This document shows positions 34,099-42,131 of a stretch of 61,534 bases of DNA, one piece after another. The stretch is from Nonomuraea glycinis (lineage in GTDB: Bacteria > Actinomycetota > Actinomycetes > Streptosporangiales > Streptosporangiaceae): the NCBI RefSeq assembly GCF_014646515.1, contig NZ_BMNK01000029.1, positions 1 through 61,534 of the forward strand. The letters run 5' to 3'. Within the stretch, counting starts at the first letter, position 1, and each line of letters opens with the position of its first letter. The position numbers and the translations under genes were made by a program. A model generated the notes under the pieces. That model did not search any database. It was given only the letters and a program-made list of their open reading frames with translations, and was not told where the DNA came from.

Positions 34099-34428
34099 AT
34101 GGCGCTGACCGACATCCCCTTCGGGATCACCGACTGGTCGCAGGTTCCCACCACTGAGCACACGGGAGACCCGGGGGTCGCCACCTGGCGGACCCGCGAG
34201 TTCGGTTCGGTACGCGTCCGGATGGTGGAGTACAGCCCCGGCTACGTGGCCGACCACTGGTGCAGCCGGGGTCACATCTTGCTGGTGCTGGAGGGCACGC
34301 TCACCACCGAGCTGGCCGACGGCGAGATCGTCACGATGGAGGCGGGCAGCAGCTACCAGGTCGGGGACGACGTGCGGCCACATCGCTCCAGCACCGAGGT
34401 GGGCGCCCGGCTGTTCATCGTCGACTGA
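34099..34428 (+). CDS. Small cupin-fold protein (DHCW-motif type)
   Basis: A 109-aa single-domain cupin. The characteristic segment VADHWCSRGHILLVLEGTL (about 51-69) followed by MEAGSSYQVGDDVRPHRSST supplies the barrel with His/Asp/Glu ligands. Family members bind a metal, but no general substrate is known. It begins 9 bases after uppS but has its own leaderless promoter. It is convergent with the CGNR gene. Confidence 0.8.
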   Translation: MALTDIPFGITDWSQVPTTEHTGDPGVATWRTREFGSVRVRMVEYSPGYVADHWCSRGHILLVLEGTLTTELADGEIVTMEAGSSYQVGDDVRPHRSSTEVGARLFIVD

Positions 34429-34438
34429 CGCGCCGCGG

Positions 34439-34987
34439 TCAGGCGCGGCGGCGGGCTCGGTAGGCGGCCACGTGCATGCGGTTGCCGCAGGTGCGGCTGT
34501 CGCAGTAGACGCGCGAGCGGTTGCGGGACTCGTCGACGAAGACGCTCTCGCAGTCGGGGGCCGCGCAGGTGCGCAGCCGCTGCCACTCGTCCTCGACCAG
34601 CAGCTGCGCCAGCGCCACCCCGCAGTCGGCCGCCAGGTGCTCGGCGAGGGTGGCGTCGGCGGCGAAGTAGTGGATGTGCAGGGGATGGCCGTCGTGCTCG
34701 GTCAGCCGGGGGGTGATCCTGGTCTCCGACAGCAGCGAGTTGAGGACGCGCACGGCGGTGGCTTGGTCGGGGGCGGTGAAGACCCGGTGGAACGCTTCGC
34801 GTACCATCCGAACCTGACCGAGGTCGCGGGCAGTCAGTGTGGTGATGCCGCTGATCTGCCGCGATTCGACGAAGGACTGTAGTTCGGCCAGGCTCACCAG
34901 GTCGTCGTCACCGCCGGTGGACGGCGAGGTGTTGATGAGCTCGACGACGTCGGCGAGTGCATGCACCATGTCATGGCCAAACGCCAT
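34439..34987 (-). CDS. CGNR zinc-finger regulator
   Basis: A 182-aa protein with an ABATE-like helical N-terminal domain (residues 1-120) and a C-terminal CGNR zinc finger: LRTCAAPDCESVFVDESRNR-SRVYCDSRTCGNRMHVAAYR, with four cysteines for zinc. Such proteins are thought to be stress-responsive transcription factors. CAGGAG precedes the ATG by 5 bases. It is divergent from the EamA transporter gene, which it may regulate. Confidence 0.85.
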   Translation of the reverse strand: MAFGHDMVHALADVVELINTSPSTGGDDDLVSLAELQSFVESRQISGITTLTARDLGQVRMVREAFHRVFTAPDQATAVRVLNSLLSETRITPRLTEHDGHPLHIHYFAADATLAEHLAADCGVALAQLLVEDEWQRLRTCAAPDCESVFVDESRNRSRVYCDSRTCGNRMHVAAYRARRRA

Positions 34988-35056
34988 ATTGACTCCTGTC
35001 GGGGCTGGTTCTAGCGTGGTCAAGCGTATCTCTCCCACGGGGGAGCGGGGGATTCC

Positions 35057-35974
35057 GTGAGTGCACATCGCCGTATCGTGCTGGTCGCGATCGCCGGTGC
35101 TCTGATCATTTCCACCTCCGCGCCCCTGGTCCGGATGGCGGAGGTGTCGCCCGCCACCTCGGCGCTGTTCAGGTGCGCCTACGCGGCGCCGCCGATGCTG
35201 GTGCTGGCCTGGCTGGAGCGGCGCAGGCTCGGGCCGCTGCCCGGCAGGGCGCGCAACCTGGCCTGGCTGGCCGGTCTGCTGTTCGCCCTCGACCTGCTGT
35301 TCTGGCACCACTCGATCGACTACGTGGGCGCGGGCCTGGCCACCGTGCTGGGCAACCTTCAGGTGTTCATCGTGGCGTTCGCCGCCTGGGCGGTGTTCCG
35401 CGAGCGGCCGTCGAACCGGCTGATGCTCGCCACCCCGGTGGTGTTCGTCGGCGTGGTGCTGATCTCCGGGGTCTTCGACAGCGCGGCGTACGGTGCGAAT
35501 CCGGCGCTCGGCGTGCTCACCGGCATCGCCACCTCGATCGCCTACGCCGGGTTCATGCTGCTGCTGAAGGCCGGGGCGGGGCGCGCGGTGGGGCCGATCG
35601 CGCACGCCACCGCGGTCGCCACGCTGGCGATCGCGGCGCTCAGCCCGTTGTTCGGCGGGGCGGACTTCGCCCCGGCCTGGCCCGCGCACGGCTGGCTGCT
35701 GCTGCTCGCGCTCGGGCCGCAACTGCTCGGCTGGTCGCTGATCGCCTACACGCTGCCCCGGCAGCCCGCGGCGCTGACCGCCCTGCTCCTGCTCATCCAG
35801 CCGATGACGACGGTGGCCCTGTCGGCCGCGCTGCTCGGCGAGCGCCCCTCGGCGGCGCAACTCGCCGGCTGCGCGGTGATCGTCGCGGGCGTGCTGTGGG
35901 GCTCGCGGCGGCCTCAACCGGCCAGGGACGACTCGGAGCAGGACGAGCAGGTGCCGAAGACCTCGACCGTGTGA
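35057..35974 (+). CDS. EamA/DMT-family transporter
   Basis: A 305-aa protein with about ten helices in two EamA repeats, beginning IVLVAIAGALIISTSAPLVR. It contains the conserved WHHSIDYVGAGLATVLGNLQ and, in the second repeat, YTLPRQPAALTALLLLIQPM. Members export amino acids or small metabolites. GTG start after GGGGGATTCC. Its last 61 bases overlap the convergent zur gene, an unusually long coding overlap; both C-termini keep family features (the zur one its CSSC zinc ligands). Confidence 0.85.
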   Translation: MSAHRRIVLVAIAGALIISTSAPLVRMAEVSPATSALFRCAYAAPPMLVLAWLERRRLGPLPGRARNLAWLAGLLFALDLLFWHHSIDYVGAGLATVLGNLQVFIVAFAAWAVFRERPSNRLMLATPVVFVGVVLISGVFDSAAYGANPALGVLTGIATSIAYAGFMLLLKAGAGRAVGPIAHATAVATLAIAALSPLFGGADFAPAWPAHGWLLLLALGPQLLGWSLIAYTLPRQPAALTALLLLIQPMTTVALSAALLGERPSAAQLAGCAVIVAGVLWGSRRPQPARDDSEQDEQVPKTSTV

Positions 35975-36303
35975 GTGATCTCGGTGAAGCCATGCTCGGT
36001 GCCGACCAGCTCGGCCCAGCGCTCGACGGCCGGACCCTCCACCTCGACGGTCCGGCCGCAGCGGCGGCAGACGAGATGGTGGTGGTGCTCGCCGGTGGCG
36101 CACGCGCGGTAGACCGACTCGCCGTCGTCGGTGCGCAGCACGTCGACATGGCCGCCGTCGGCCAGCGCCTGGAGCGCGCGGTAGACGGTGGTCAGGCCGA
36201 TCTTGGCGCCGTGCTGGCGCATCTCGGCATAGACGTCCTGAGCGCTGCGGAAGCCCGCGCTCTGCCGAAGGGTGTCGTGGACGGCGTCACGTCTGGTGCT
36301 CAC
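35914..36303 (-). CDS. zur: Fur-family zinc uptake regulator
   Basis: A 129-aa Fur-family repressor: winged helix with TTVYRALQALADGGHVDVL, the metal-binding HHHHLVCRRCGRTVEVEG, and C-terminal FGTCSSCSES, so the structural CxxC pairs are intact. It is last in the znuA-znuC-znuB-zur operon (GTG start overlaps the znuB stop), which makes Zur the likely specificity. It should repress at the Zur box 38893-38907 when zinc is sufficient. Slightly short versus typical 135-150 aa. Confidence 0.9.
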   Translation of the reverse strand: MSTRRDAVHDTLRQSAGFRSAQDVYAEMRQHGAKIGLTTVYRALQALADGGHVDVLRTDDGESVYRACATGEHHHHLVCRRCGRTVEVEGPAVERWAELVGTEHGFTEITHTVEVFGTCSSCSESSLAG

Positions 36304-37172
36304 GCGACCTCCTTGACGCTCGTGCCGCGTCGCTGGCTCACTGTGGTCTCCTGGGATCTGCCTCGACGTACGAACTTACCGACACCGAGGGCCAGGACGA
36401 AGCCGAGCAGAGCAAGAAGCACGATGGCGGCGCCCGGCGCCACCTTGGCCGACTGGGACGAGACGAGCAGGCCGCCCACGGCGGCGATCACGCCGAACAG
36501 CATGGCCAGCAGCATCGTCGAGCGAAAACCCCTGGTCAGCTGCTGGCTGGTGGCCACCGGGATGACCATCAGCGCGCTGACGAGAAGCAATCCGACCACG
36601 CGCATGGCGATGACCACGGTGAGCGCGGCCGTGACGGCGATGAGCAGGCTGAGGAAACGCACCGGCAGGCCACTGGCCTTGGCCATCTCCTCGTCCTGGC
36701 AGAGCACGAACAGCTCCCTGCCGAAGATCCCGACCACCAGGAGCACCGCGACGGCCAGTCCGCCGATGACCCAGATGTCCAGCCTGGTGACGCTCGCGAT
36801 CGCGCCGAACAGGTAGGCGTTGAGCTTGGCGTTGCTGCCGCCGGGCGCGATGCCCATGAGCATGACGCCGCCCGCGATGCCGCCGTAGAACAGCAGCGCC
36901 AGCGCGACGTCACCGCTGGTGCGGCCGCGCGCCCTGACCACCTCGATGGCGACGGCGCCGGCGATGGCGACCGCGACGGCGGTGAGCACGGGGGCCGTGC
37001 CGGTCAGGAAGCCGAGCGCGACGCCGGTCAGCGCCACGTGCCCGATGCCGTCGCCGAGCAGGGCCAGCCGGCGCTGCACGATGAAGGTCCCCACGGCGGG
37101 TGCGCAGAGCCCCACCAGCAGCGCCGCGATCAGCGCGAGCTGGAAGAATTCCCTGCCGAGCAAGTCGATCAT
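36300..37172 (-). CDS. znuB: Zinc ABC transporter permease
   Basis: A 290-aa ABC-3-family membrane permease with about eight helices. The cytosolic coupling segment VGTFIVQRRLALLGDGIGHV and the LLLVSALMVIPVATSQQLTR region are typical of ZnuB/MntB. Together with ZnuA and ZnuC it imports Zn(II) (or Mn(II)). Overlaps both neighbours by 4 bases. Confidence 0.9.
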   Translation of the reverse strand: MIDLLGREFFQLALIAALLVGLCAPAVGTFIVQRRLALLGDGIGHVALTGVALGFLTGTAPVLTAVAVAIAGAVAIEVVRARGRTSGDVALALLFYGGIAGGVMLMGIAPGGSNAKLNAYLFGAIASVTRLDIWVIGGLAVAVLLVVGIFGRELFVLCQDEEMAKASGLPVRFLSLLIAVTAALTVVIAMRVVGLLLVSALMVIPVATSQQLTRGFRSTMLLAMLFGVIAAVGGLLVSSQSAKVAPGAAIVLLALLGFVLALGVGKFVRRGRSQETTVSQRRGTSVKEVA

Positions 37173-37951
37173 GCTTCTCCCTGCCAGCCCTGCAGCGGCC
37201 CGGCGGCGGCGGTGACCTCGGGGGCGTGCGGGTGCACGTGCTCGTGCCCCGGTCTGGCGCACTCGCCCTCGGGCTGCGGCGGCGGTCCGTCGTGCGCGAT
37301 GAGGCCCTCCCGGACCACGACGCCGCGGGTGATGAGCGGCTCCAGCGGGCCGAGCTCGTGCGCGACGAGCACGATGGTCTTGCCGTCGGCCACCAGCGTG
37401 GCCAGGGTGTCGGCGAGCAACTGCTGGGTGGCGGCGTCGACGCCCGCCGTGGGCTCGTCCATCACGTAGGTGTCGGGCCGGCCGGCCAGCGCGCGGGCGA
37501 TCAGCACCCGCTGCTGCTGGCCGCCGGACAGCGACTGCACCGGATCGGCCGCCCGGTCGGCCAGGCCGACGGCCTCCAGCGCGTCCGCCACCGCCTCGCG
37601 GTCGGCGGCGGTGGTGAAGCGGAGCCTGCGCTGCCGGGCGATGCGGCCGGAGGTGACGATCTCGCCGACGGTGGCGGGCACGCCGCCGCCGACCGCCAGG
37701 CGCTGCGGCACATAGCCGATGCGCCACCAGTCACGGAACTTCGCGGGTGGGGCGCCGTACAGGAGGGTCTGGCCGCCGGACAGGGGCGTGAGGCCGAGCA
37801 GGGCGCGGATCAGGGTGGACTTGCCCGAGCCGTTGGCGCCCATGATGGCGACGACCTCGCCCGGACGGACGGTCAGGTCGACGCCACGCAAGATGGACCG
37901 CCGGTCGAGGGTCACTCGACCGGCGGTCATCGCGAAAGCGCGTTCGCTCAT
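37169..37951 (-). CDS. znuC: Zinc ABC transporter ATPase
   Basis: A 260-aa ABC ATPase: Walker A GANGSGKST, Q-loop YVPQRLAV, signature LSGGQQQRVLIARAL, Walker B TYVMDEPTAGVD, H-loop IVLVAHEL. The C-terminus is His-rich (GHEHVHPHAPEV), which may bind zinc. I chose the ATG at 37951, which overlaps the znuA stop (ATGA); an alternative ATG lies 9 bases upstream. Confidence 0.92.
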   Translation of the reverse strand: MSERAFAMTAGRVTLDRRSILRGVDLTVRPGEVVAIMGANGSGKSTLIRALLGLTPLSGGQTLLYGAPPAKFRDWWRIGYVPQRLAVGGGVPATVGEIVTSGRIARQRRLRFTTAADREAVADALEAVGLADRAADPVQSLSGGQQQRVLIARALAGRPDTYVMDEPTAGVDAATQQLLADTLATLVADGKTIVLVAHELGPLEPLITRGVVVREGLIAHDGPPPQPEGECARPGHEHVHPHAPEVTAAAGPLQGWQGEA

Positions 37952-38871
37952 GGAGTGCATCCCAAAGAAGTCCGCAATGTCTGAAGATTGTCGCGCATGG
38001 CCGAAAGGTAGTCGCCTGCGGGCTTGCTTTCCAAAGGATCGAGCACCGCCGTCTTCGCGCCCGCCTCGGCGGCGAGCACTTCGGCGACCTTGGGGCTGAC
38101 CAGGGCCTCGGTGAAGACGGTGGTCACCTTCTCGGCCTTGGCCAGCTCGGCGACCTCGGCGATGCGGGCGGGGGAGGGCTCGGTCTCCGGGTCGAGCGTG
38201 ATGCCGACCTGCTTGAGCCGGTATCGGTCGGCCAGGTAGCCGAACGCCTCGTGCGCGGTGATCATGGTCTTGGTGGCGCAGGTGCTCAGGGCCTTGGTGA
38301 ACTCCTGGTCCAGGGTGGACAGGGCGGCCGCGGTCGTGGCGGCGCGGTCCTTGAAGCCCTGCGCGTGCGCCGGGTCGGCGGCGGCCAGGCGCTCGCCGAG
38401 CTTGGTGGCGACGGTGGCGAAGCGGGCCGGGTCCAGCCACAGGTGCGGGTCGTAGGGGACCTCGTGCTCGTGGTCGACCTCGCCTTCGGCGTGCTCCTCG
38501 TGCTCGCCGGCGGGGATCGTGGTGACGGCGGTGGCGGCGTCGAAGGCGCGGTCCGCGGTGACCGCCTCGTCCACGGCGGGCTGCACGCCCTTGATGTAGA
38601 CGGTCAGCGTGGCGTCCTCGAGGTCGGCGATCTGCTGCGCGCCGAGCTCCAAGTCGTGCGGCTCGACGCCGGCGGCGGTCAGGCTCCGCACGGTGATGTC
38701 GGGGCCGCCGACCTGCTCGGTCACCCACTGCAGCGGGTAGAAGGCGGCGAGCACCGCCGGCTTGCCCGCGGGTGCGGCGGCGGTGCTCGTGGAGCCGCAG
38801 GCGGTGGCGGTGAACGCCATGGCGCCCGCGAGCATACCGGCCACGCGCAGACGGGAATGTCCTGACATCAT
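37948..38871 (-). CDS. znuA: Zinc ABC transporter substrate-binding lipoprotein
   Basis: A 307-aa cluster A-I binding protein. Lipobox TATACGS gives the lipidated Cys near residue 25. Metal ligands are expected from HDLELGAQQ (about 73), HLWLDP (after the loop), HEAFGYLADRY and the C-terminal aspartate. The flexible His/acid-rich loop (EHEEHAEGEVDHEHEVPYDP) is the ZnuA hallmark and favours zinc over manganese. A second ATG, 3 bases in, is equally possible. Preceded by a promoter overlapped by a Zur box. Confidence 0.92.
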   Translation of the reverse strand: MMSGHSRLRVAGMLAGAMAFTATACGSTSTAAAPAGKPAVLAAFYPLQWVTEQVGGPDITVRSLTAAGVEPHDLELGAQQIADLEDATLTVYIKGVQPAVDEAVTADRAFDAATAVTTIPAGEHEEHAEGEVDHEHEVPYDPHLWLDPARFATVATKLGERLAAADPAHAQGFKDRAATTAAALSTLDQEFTKALSTCATKTMITAHEAFGYLADRYRLKQVGITLDPETEPSPARIAEVAELAKAEKVTTVFTEALVSPKVAEVLAAEAGAKTAVLDPLESKPAGDYLSAMRDNLQTLRTSLGCTP

Positions 38872-38878
38872 GGGAGTC

Positions 38879-38908
38879 AGTATGCCGCAGAATGAAAATG
38901 GTTGTCAA
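38879..38908 (-). promoter_or_regulatory. znuA promoter
   Basis: On the minus strand TTGACA (38903-38908) and CATACT (38879-38884) are 18 bases apart. The Zur box covers the -35 and spacer. Confidence 0.5.
38893..38907. promoter_or_regulatory. Zur box
   Basis: TGAAAATGGTTGTCA has the layout of the actinobacterial Zur box TGAAAATNATTTTCA, with five of seven half-site positions symmetrical. It lies between the znuA promoter elements. Confidence 0.7.
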
Positions 38909-38977
38909 AGTCGTGATAGGTGGGGATGCCGGACGGCGGCGCTGGGGGCCCGGCCTACGCCGTACGGCATCCCGCCA

Positions 38978-39151
38978 TCACCCCGGTGGGCCGAGCGCAC
39001 CGGCTGAGCCGTTGCCGGTGCCCGGGGTGACGTTCAGCCGCCGCTCGCCTGTACGGACGTCGTTCATCTGATCATCCGGTCCTGACGAGCTTGCGATGCG
39101 TACGGCGGTCGCGTTGGACTCGGCGGTGCGCGCGAGGGGGCGGAGGGTCAT
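38978..39151 (-). CDS. Possible small ORF behind GntR site A
   Basis: A 57-codon ORF (MTLRPLARTAESNATAVRIA...) whose ATG follows GGAAGGATC by about 8 bases; 21 bases upstream is a copy of the GntR-type operator. A shorter overlapping frame starts 7 bases earlier (MSHDPPPPRAHRR). No family is recognised; it may be the 5' stub of a lost member of the oxalate regulon. It is in the only stretch over 300 bases without a firm gene between znuA and the PanE-like gene (38872-39196), which otherwise shows only the Zur promoter and this operator. Confidence 0.3.
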   Translation of the reverse strand: MTLRPLARTAESNATAVRIASSSGPDDQMNDVRTGERRLNVTPGTGNGSAGALGPPG

Positions 39152-39171
39152 GGCTCATGATCCTTCCATTC

Positions 39172-39193
39172 TGTATACAATCTACGGTATGCC
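39172..39193. promoter_or_regulatory. GntR-type operator A
   Basis: TGTATACA (39172-39179) plus CTACGGTATGCC (39182-39193) match the half-sites of the palindromes at 40210, 40416, 51145 and 51205. It lies 3' of the PanE-like gene and 5' of a small minus-strand ORF. Confidence 0.5.
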
Positions 39194-39196
39194 TCC

Positions 39197-40174
39197 TTAG
39201 ACTGCGCGGACAAGGTTCTCGGCCAGAAGGTCACTCACCGCATGGATCGCACGCAGTGTCGGGATCTCGGCGCCGGTCAGGTCGGCCAGCTCGACCACCG
39301 CCGCGAGGAGGACGTCGAGCTCCAGCGGCTTGCCCTTCTCCAGGTCTTGGAGCGTGGAGGTCTTGTGCTCGCCGGCCTTCTCGGCGCCGCGCAGCCGGCG
39401 TTCGATGGAGATGCCGGGATCGCAGCCGACCCGGCGGGCCACCTCCACGGTCTCCGCCATCATGGCCCGCACCAGCTCCCTGGTGCCGTCGTGCCGGCAG
39501 ATCCCGGCCATGGTGGCCCGGGCCAGCGCGCTGATCGGGTTGAAGGCGATGTTGCCCATGAGTTTGATCCAGATGTCGCGGCGCAGGTCGCGCTCCACCG
39601 GGCACTTCAGCCCGCCGGCCACCGCCGCCTGGCTGAAGCTCCGGCACCGCTCGGTGGACTCGCCGCTGGGCTCGCCGATGGAGAAGCGGGTGCCCTCCAG
39701 GTGGCGGACGACGCCCGGCGCCTCGATCTCGGTGGCGGCGTAGACGACGCAGCCGACGGCGCGGTCCAGCGGCAGCGCGGTGGTGACCGCTCCCGCAGGG
39801 TCGACGCTCTCGATGCGGTAGCCCTCGTAGGGGCCCTTGAGCCCGTGGAAGTACCACCACGGGATGCCGTTCTGCGCGGCGATGATGCTCGTGGCCTCGT
39901 GCAGCAGCGGTGCGATCATGGGGCCCGCGGCGGCGTAGCTGTTCGCCTTGAGGCCCAGGAAGACGTGGTCCACCGGGCCGACCTGGTGGGGGTCGTCGGT
40001 GGCGTGGGGGTGGGCGACGAAATCGCCCCTGGGGGTGAGCACCTGGACACCGGATCTGCGTATGGCCTGGAGGTGCTCCCCTCTCGCGATGAGGTGCACC
40101 TCCACTCCCGCCCTGTGGAGTGCGGCCCCCACATACGCGCCGATGGCGCCGGCGCCAAGAACAGCGACCTTCAC
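39197..40174 (-). CDS. ApbA/PanE-family reductase, candidate oxalyl-CoA reductase
   Basis: A 325-aa ketopantoate-reductase-fold protein. NADPH motif VAVLGAGAIGAYVGAALHRA is at residues 3-22; the catalytic lysine lies in RRDIWIKLMGNIAFNPISAL. Annotation by fold alone would say 2-dehydropantoate reductase, but it diverges from oxc-frc and shares their operator. In Methylobacterium extorquens the PanE2 paralogue in the oxalate cluster is oxalyl-CoA reductase, making glyoxylate. That role fits the glyoxylate-consuming genes at 51-58 kb. GTG start at 40174 chosen because GGAG lies 7 bases upstream. Confidence 0.75.
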   Translation of the reverse strand: MKVAVLGAGAIGAYVGAALHRAGVEVHLIARGEHLQAIRRSGVQVLTPRGDFVAHPHATDDPHQVGPVDHVFLGLKANSYAAAGPMIAPLLHEATSIIAAQNGIPWWYFHGLKGPYEGYRIESVDPAGAVTTALPLDRAVGCVVYAATEIEAPGVVRHLEGTRFSIGEPSGESTERCRSFSQAAVAGGLKCPVERDLRRDIWIKLMGNIAFNPISALARATMAGICRHDGTRELVRAMMAETVEVARRVGCDPGISIERRLRGAEKAGEHKTSTLQDLEKGKPLELDVLLAAVVELADLTGAEIPTLRAIHAVSDLLAENLVRAV

Positions 40175-40209
40175 GCTTTCGCTCCGTTCTCGCGTCGGAT
40201 CGTGCATTC

Positions 40210-40223
40210 GGTATACAGTATGG
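40210..40223. promoter_or_regulatory. GntR-type operator B
   Basis: GGTATACAGTATGG, 36 bases upstream of the PanE-like reductase start. Nearly identical to the sites before oxc and sucC. Confidence 0.65.
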
Positions 40224-40249
40224 AAAATTTCGGGTCAAGGAGTCGTCGC

Positions 40250-40393
40250 GTGACCGTCGTACGACATGAGCCTGTGGTGGAGGCGCTGTCCTGGGCCGCC
40301 GCCCGGCGGCGAGCGGCCGGGGCCCCGGGCGGTCAGGAGAGTCCGTGGAGCTCATCGAGTTGCCCGCAGGGGGCTAGACAGGCCGGTGACTAG
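40250..40393 (+). CDS. Possible 47-aa ORF between operators B and C
   Basis: GTG start 7 bases after AAGGAG; encodes MTVVRHEPVVEALSWAAARR and a low-complexity tail, stop at 40391-40393. It is the best-initiated frame in the 279-base PanE/oxc gap and lies just 3' of operator B. No family recognised; could be a leader ORF or chance. Confidence 0.25.
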   Translation: MTVVRHEPVVEALSWAAARRRAAGAPGGQESPWSSSSCPQGARQAGD

Positions 40394-40415
40394 AGGGTAA
40401 CCATTGCGTTCATAC

Positions 40416-40429
40416 GGTATGCAGTATGC
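40416..40429. promoter_or_regulatory. GntR-type operator C
   Basis: GGTATGCAGTATGC (inside CATACGGTATGCAGTATG, 40411-40428), 24 bases before the ATG of the oxc-like gene. Confidence 0.65.
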
Positions 40430-40453
40430 GGGAGACACGAAGAAGGGTGCACG

Positions 40454-42118
40454 ATGTCGGAAACGATCTCCGGTGGTCATCTGGTAGCCAAGGCGCTCAA
40501 GGCCGAGGGCGTGGACGTGATCTACACGCTCTGCGGCGGCCACATCATCGACATCTACGACGGCTGTGTCGATGAGGGCATCGAGGTCATCGACGTGCGC
40601 CACGAGCAGGTGGCGGCGCACGCGGCCGACGGCTACGCGCGCATCACCGGCAAGCCGGGTTGCGCGGTCGTCACCGCCGGGCCCGGCACGACGGACGCGG
40701 TCACCGGTGTGGCCAACGCTTTCCGGGCCGAGAGCCCGATGTTGCTCATCGGCGGTCAGGGGGCGCTCAGCCAGCACAAGATGGGCTCACTCCAGGACCT
40801 GCCGCACGTCGACATGATGACCCCGATCACCAAGTTCGCCGCCACGGTGCCGAGCACGGAGCGGGTGGCCGACATCGTGTCGATGGCCTTCCGCGAGTGC
40901 TTCCACGGCGCGCCGGGCCCGTCCTTCTTGGAGATCCCGCGCGACGTCCTGGACGCGAAGATCCCGGTAGAGAAGGCGCGGATCCCGAAGAACTACCGGG
41001 CCTCCACCCGGCAGGCCGGCGACCCGGAGGCGATCGAGCGGCTGGCGGACCTGCTGGCGCACGCGGAGAAGCCGTGCGTCCTGCTGGGCAGCCAGGTCTG
41101 GACGTGCCGGGCGACGGACTCGGCGATCGACTTCGTCCGGTCGCTGAACGTACCGGCTTATATGAACGGCTCGGCGCGCGGCACGCTGCCGCCGGGGGAC
41201 CCGCACCACTTCCAGCTCAGCCGCAGGTACGCCTTCACCGAGGCGGACCTGATCATCATCGTCGGCACCCCGTTCGACTTCAGGATGGGGTACGGCAAGC
41301 GGCTGTCGCCGACCGCCAAGGTGGTCCAGATCGACCTCGACTACCGCACTGTCGGGAAAAATCGGGACATCGATCTGGGGATCGTCGGCGACGCCGGCCT
41401 CATCCTGTCGGCGGCGGCCCAAGCGGCGAGCGGCCGCATCGACAACGCCGCGGCCCGGCGCAAGGAGTGGCTGGAGGAGCTGCGCGCCGTCGAGATCCAG
41501 GCCTACGACAAGCGCCTGCCCCGCCAGCTCTCCGACGCCAGTCCCATCGACCCCTACCGCCTGGTCCACGAGATCAACGAGTTCCTCACCGAGGACAGCA
41601 TCTACATCGGCGACGGCGGCGACATCGTCACCTTCTCCGGCCAGGTCGTGCAGCCCAAGTCGCCCGGCCACTGGATGGACCCCGGACCCCTCGGCACGCT
41701 CGGCGTCGGCATGGCCTTCGCGATGGCCGCCAAGCAGGCCCGCCGCGACAAGGAGGTGCTCTGCCTGTTCGGCGACGGCGCCTTCAGCCTCACCGGCTGG
41801 GACTTCGAGACCATGGTCCGCTTCGACCTGCCGTTCATCGGCGTCATCGGCAACAACTCCTCCATGAACCAGATCAGGTACGGCCAGGCCGCCAAGTACG
41901 GCGAGGACCGGGCCCGCATCGGCAACACCCTGGGCGACATCCGCTACGGCGACTTCGCCAAGCTCCTGGGCGGCCACGGCGAGGAGGTCCGCGACCCGGC
42001 CGAGATCCGCCCGGCGCTGGAGCGGGCCAGGCAGTCCGGCAAGCCGTCGCTGATCAACGTATGGGTCGATCCCGACGTCTACGCCCCGGGCACCATGAAC
42101 CAGACCATGTACAAGTAG
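40454..42118 (+). CDS. ThDP-dependent decarboxylase/lyase, oxalyl-CoA decarboxylase-like
   Basis: A 554-aa ThDP enzyme in three alpha/beta domains. Catalytic Glu51 is in VRHEQVAAHAADGYARITG; the ThDP/Mg motif is LCLFGDGAFSLTGWDFETMV...NNSSMNQ. Overall it looks like acetolactate-synthase-type enzymes. Its direct partner is formyl-CoA:oxalate CoA-transferase, which points to oxalyl-CoA to formyl-CoA plus CO2. A related possibility is actinobacterial 2-hydroxyacyl-CoA lyase, which splits 2-hydroxyacyl-CoA to formyl-CoA and a ketone or aldehyde. The two cannot be separated by eye. First gene of a six-gene operon under operator C, with GAAGAAGGG-type leader. Confidence 0.7.
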   Translation: MSETISGGHLVAKALKAEGVDVIYTLCGGHIIDIYDGCVDEGIEVIDVRHEQVAAHAADGYARITGKPGCAVVTAGPGTTDAVTGVANAFRAESPMLLIGGQGALSQHKMGSLQDLPHVDMMTPITKFAATVPSTERVADIVSMAFRECFHGAPGPSFLEIPRDVLDAKIPVEKARIPKNYRASTRQAGDPEAIERLADLLAHAEKPCVLLGSQVWTCRATDSAIDFVRSLNVPAYMNGSARGTLPPGDPHHFQLSRRYAFTEADLIIIVGTPFDFRMGYGKRLSPTAKVVQIDLDYRTVGKNRDIDLGIVGDAGLILSAAAQAASGRIDNAAARRKEWLEELRAVEIQAYDKRLPRQLSDASPIDPYRLVHEINEFLTEDSIYIGDGGDIVTFSGQVVQPKSPGHWMDPGPLGTLGVGMAFAMAAKQARRDKEVLCLFGDGAFSLTGWDFETMVRFDLPFIGVIGNNSSMNQIRYGQAAKYGEDRARIGNTLGDIRYGDFAKLLGGHGEEVRDPAEIRPALERARQSGKPSLINVWVDPDVYAPGTMNQTMYK

Positions 42119-42131
42119 GCAGGTCACTGAC

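Noticed and set aside
40454..42118. Call as acetolactate synthase large subunit
   Set aside because: The fold fits, but no small subunit or ilvC is present and the neighbours are frc and an acyl-CoA synthetase, so an oxalyl-CoA or hydroxyacyl-CoA enzyme is more likely.
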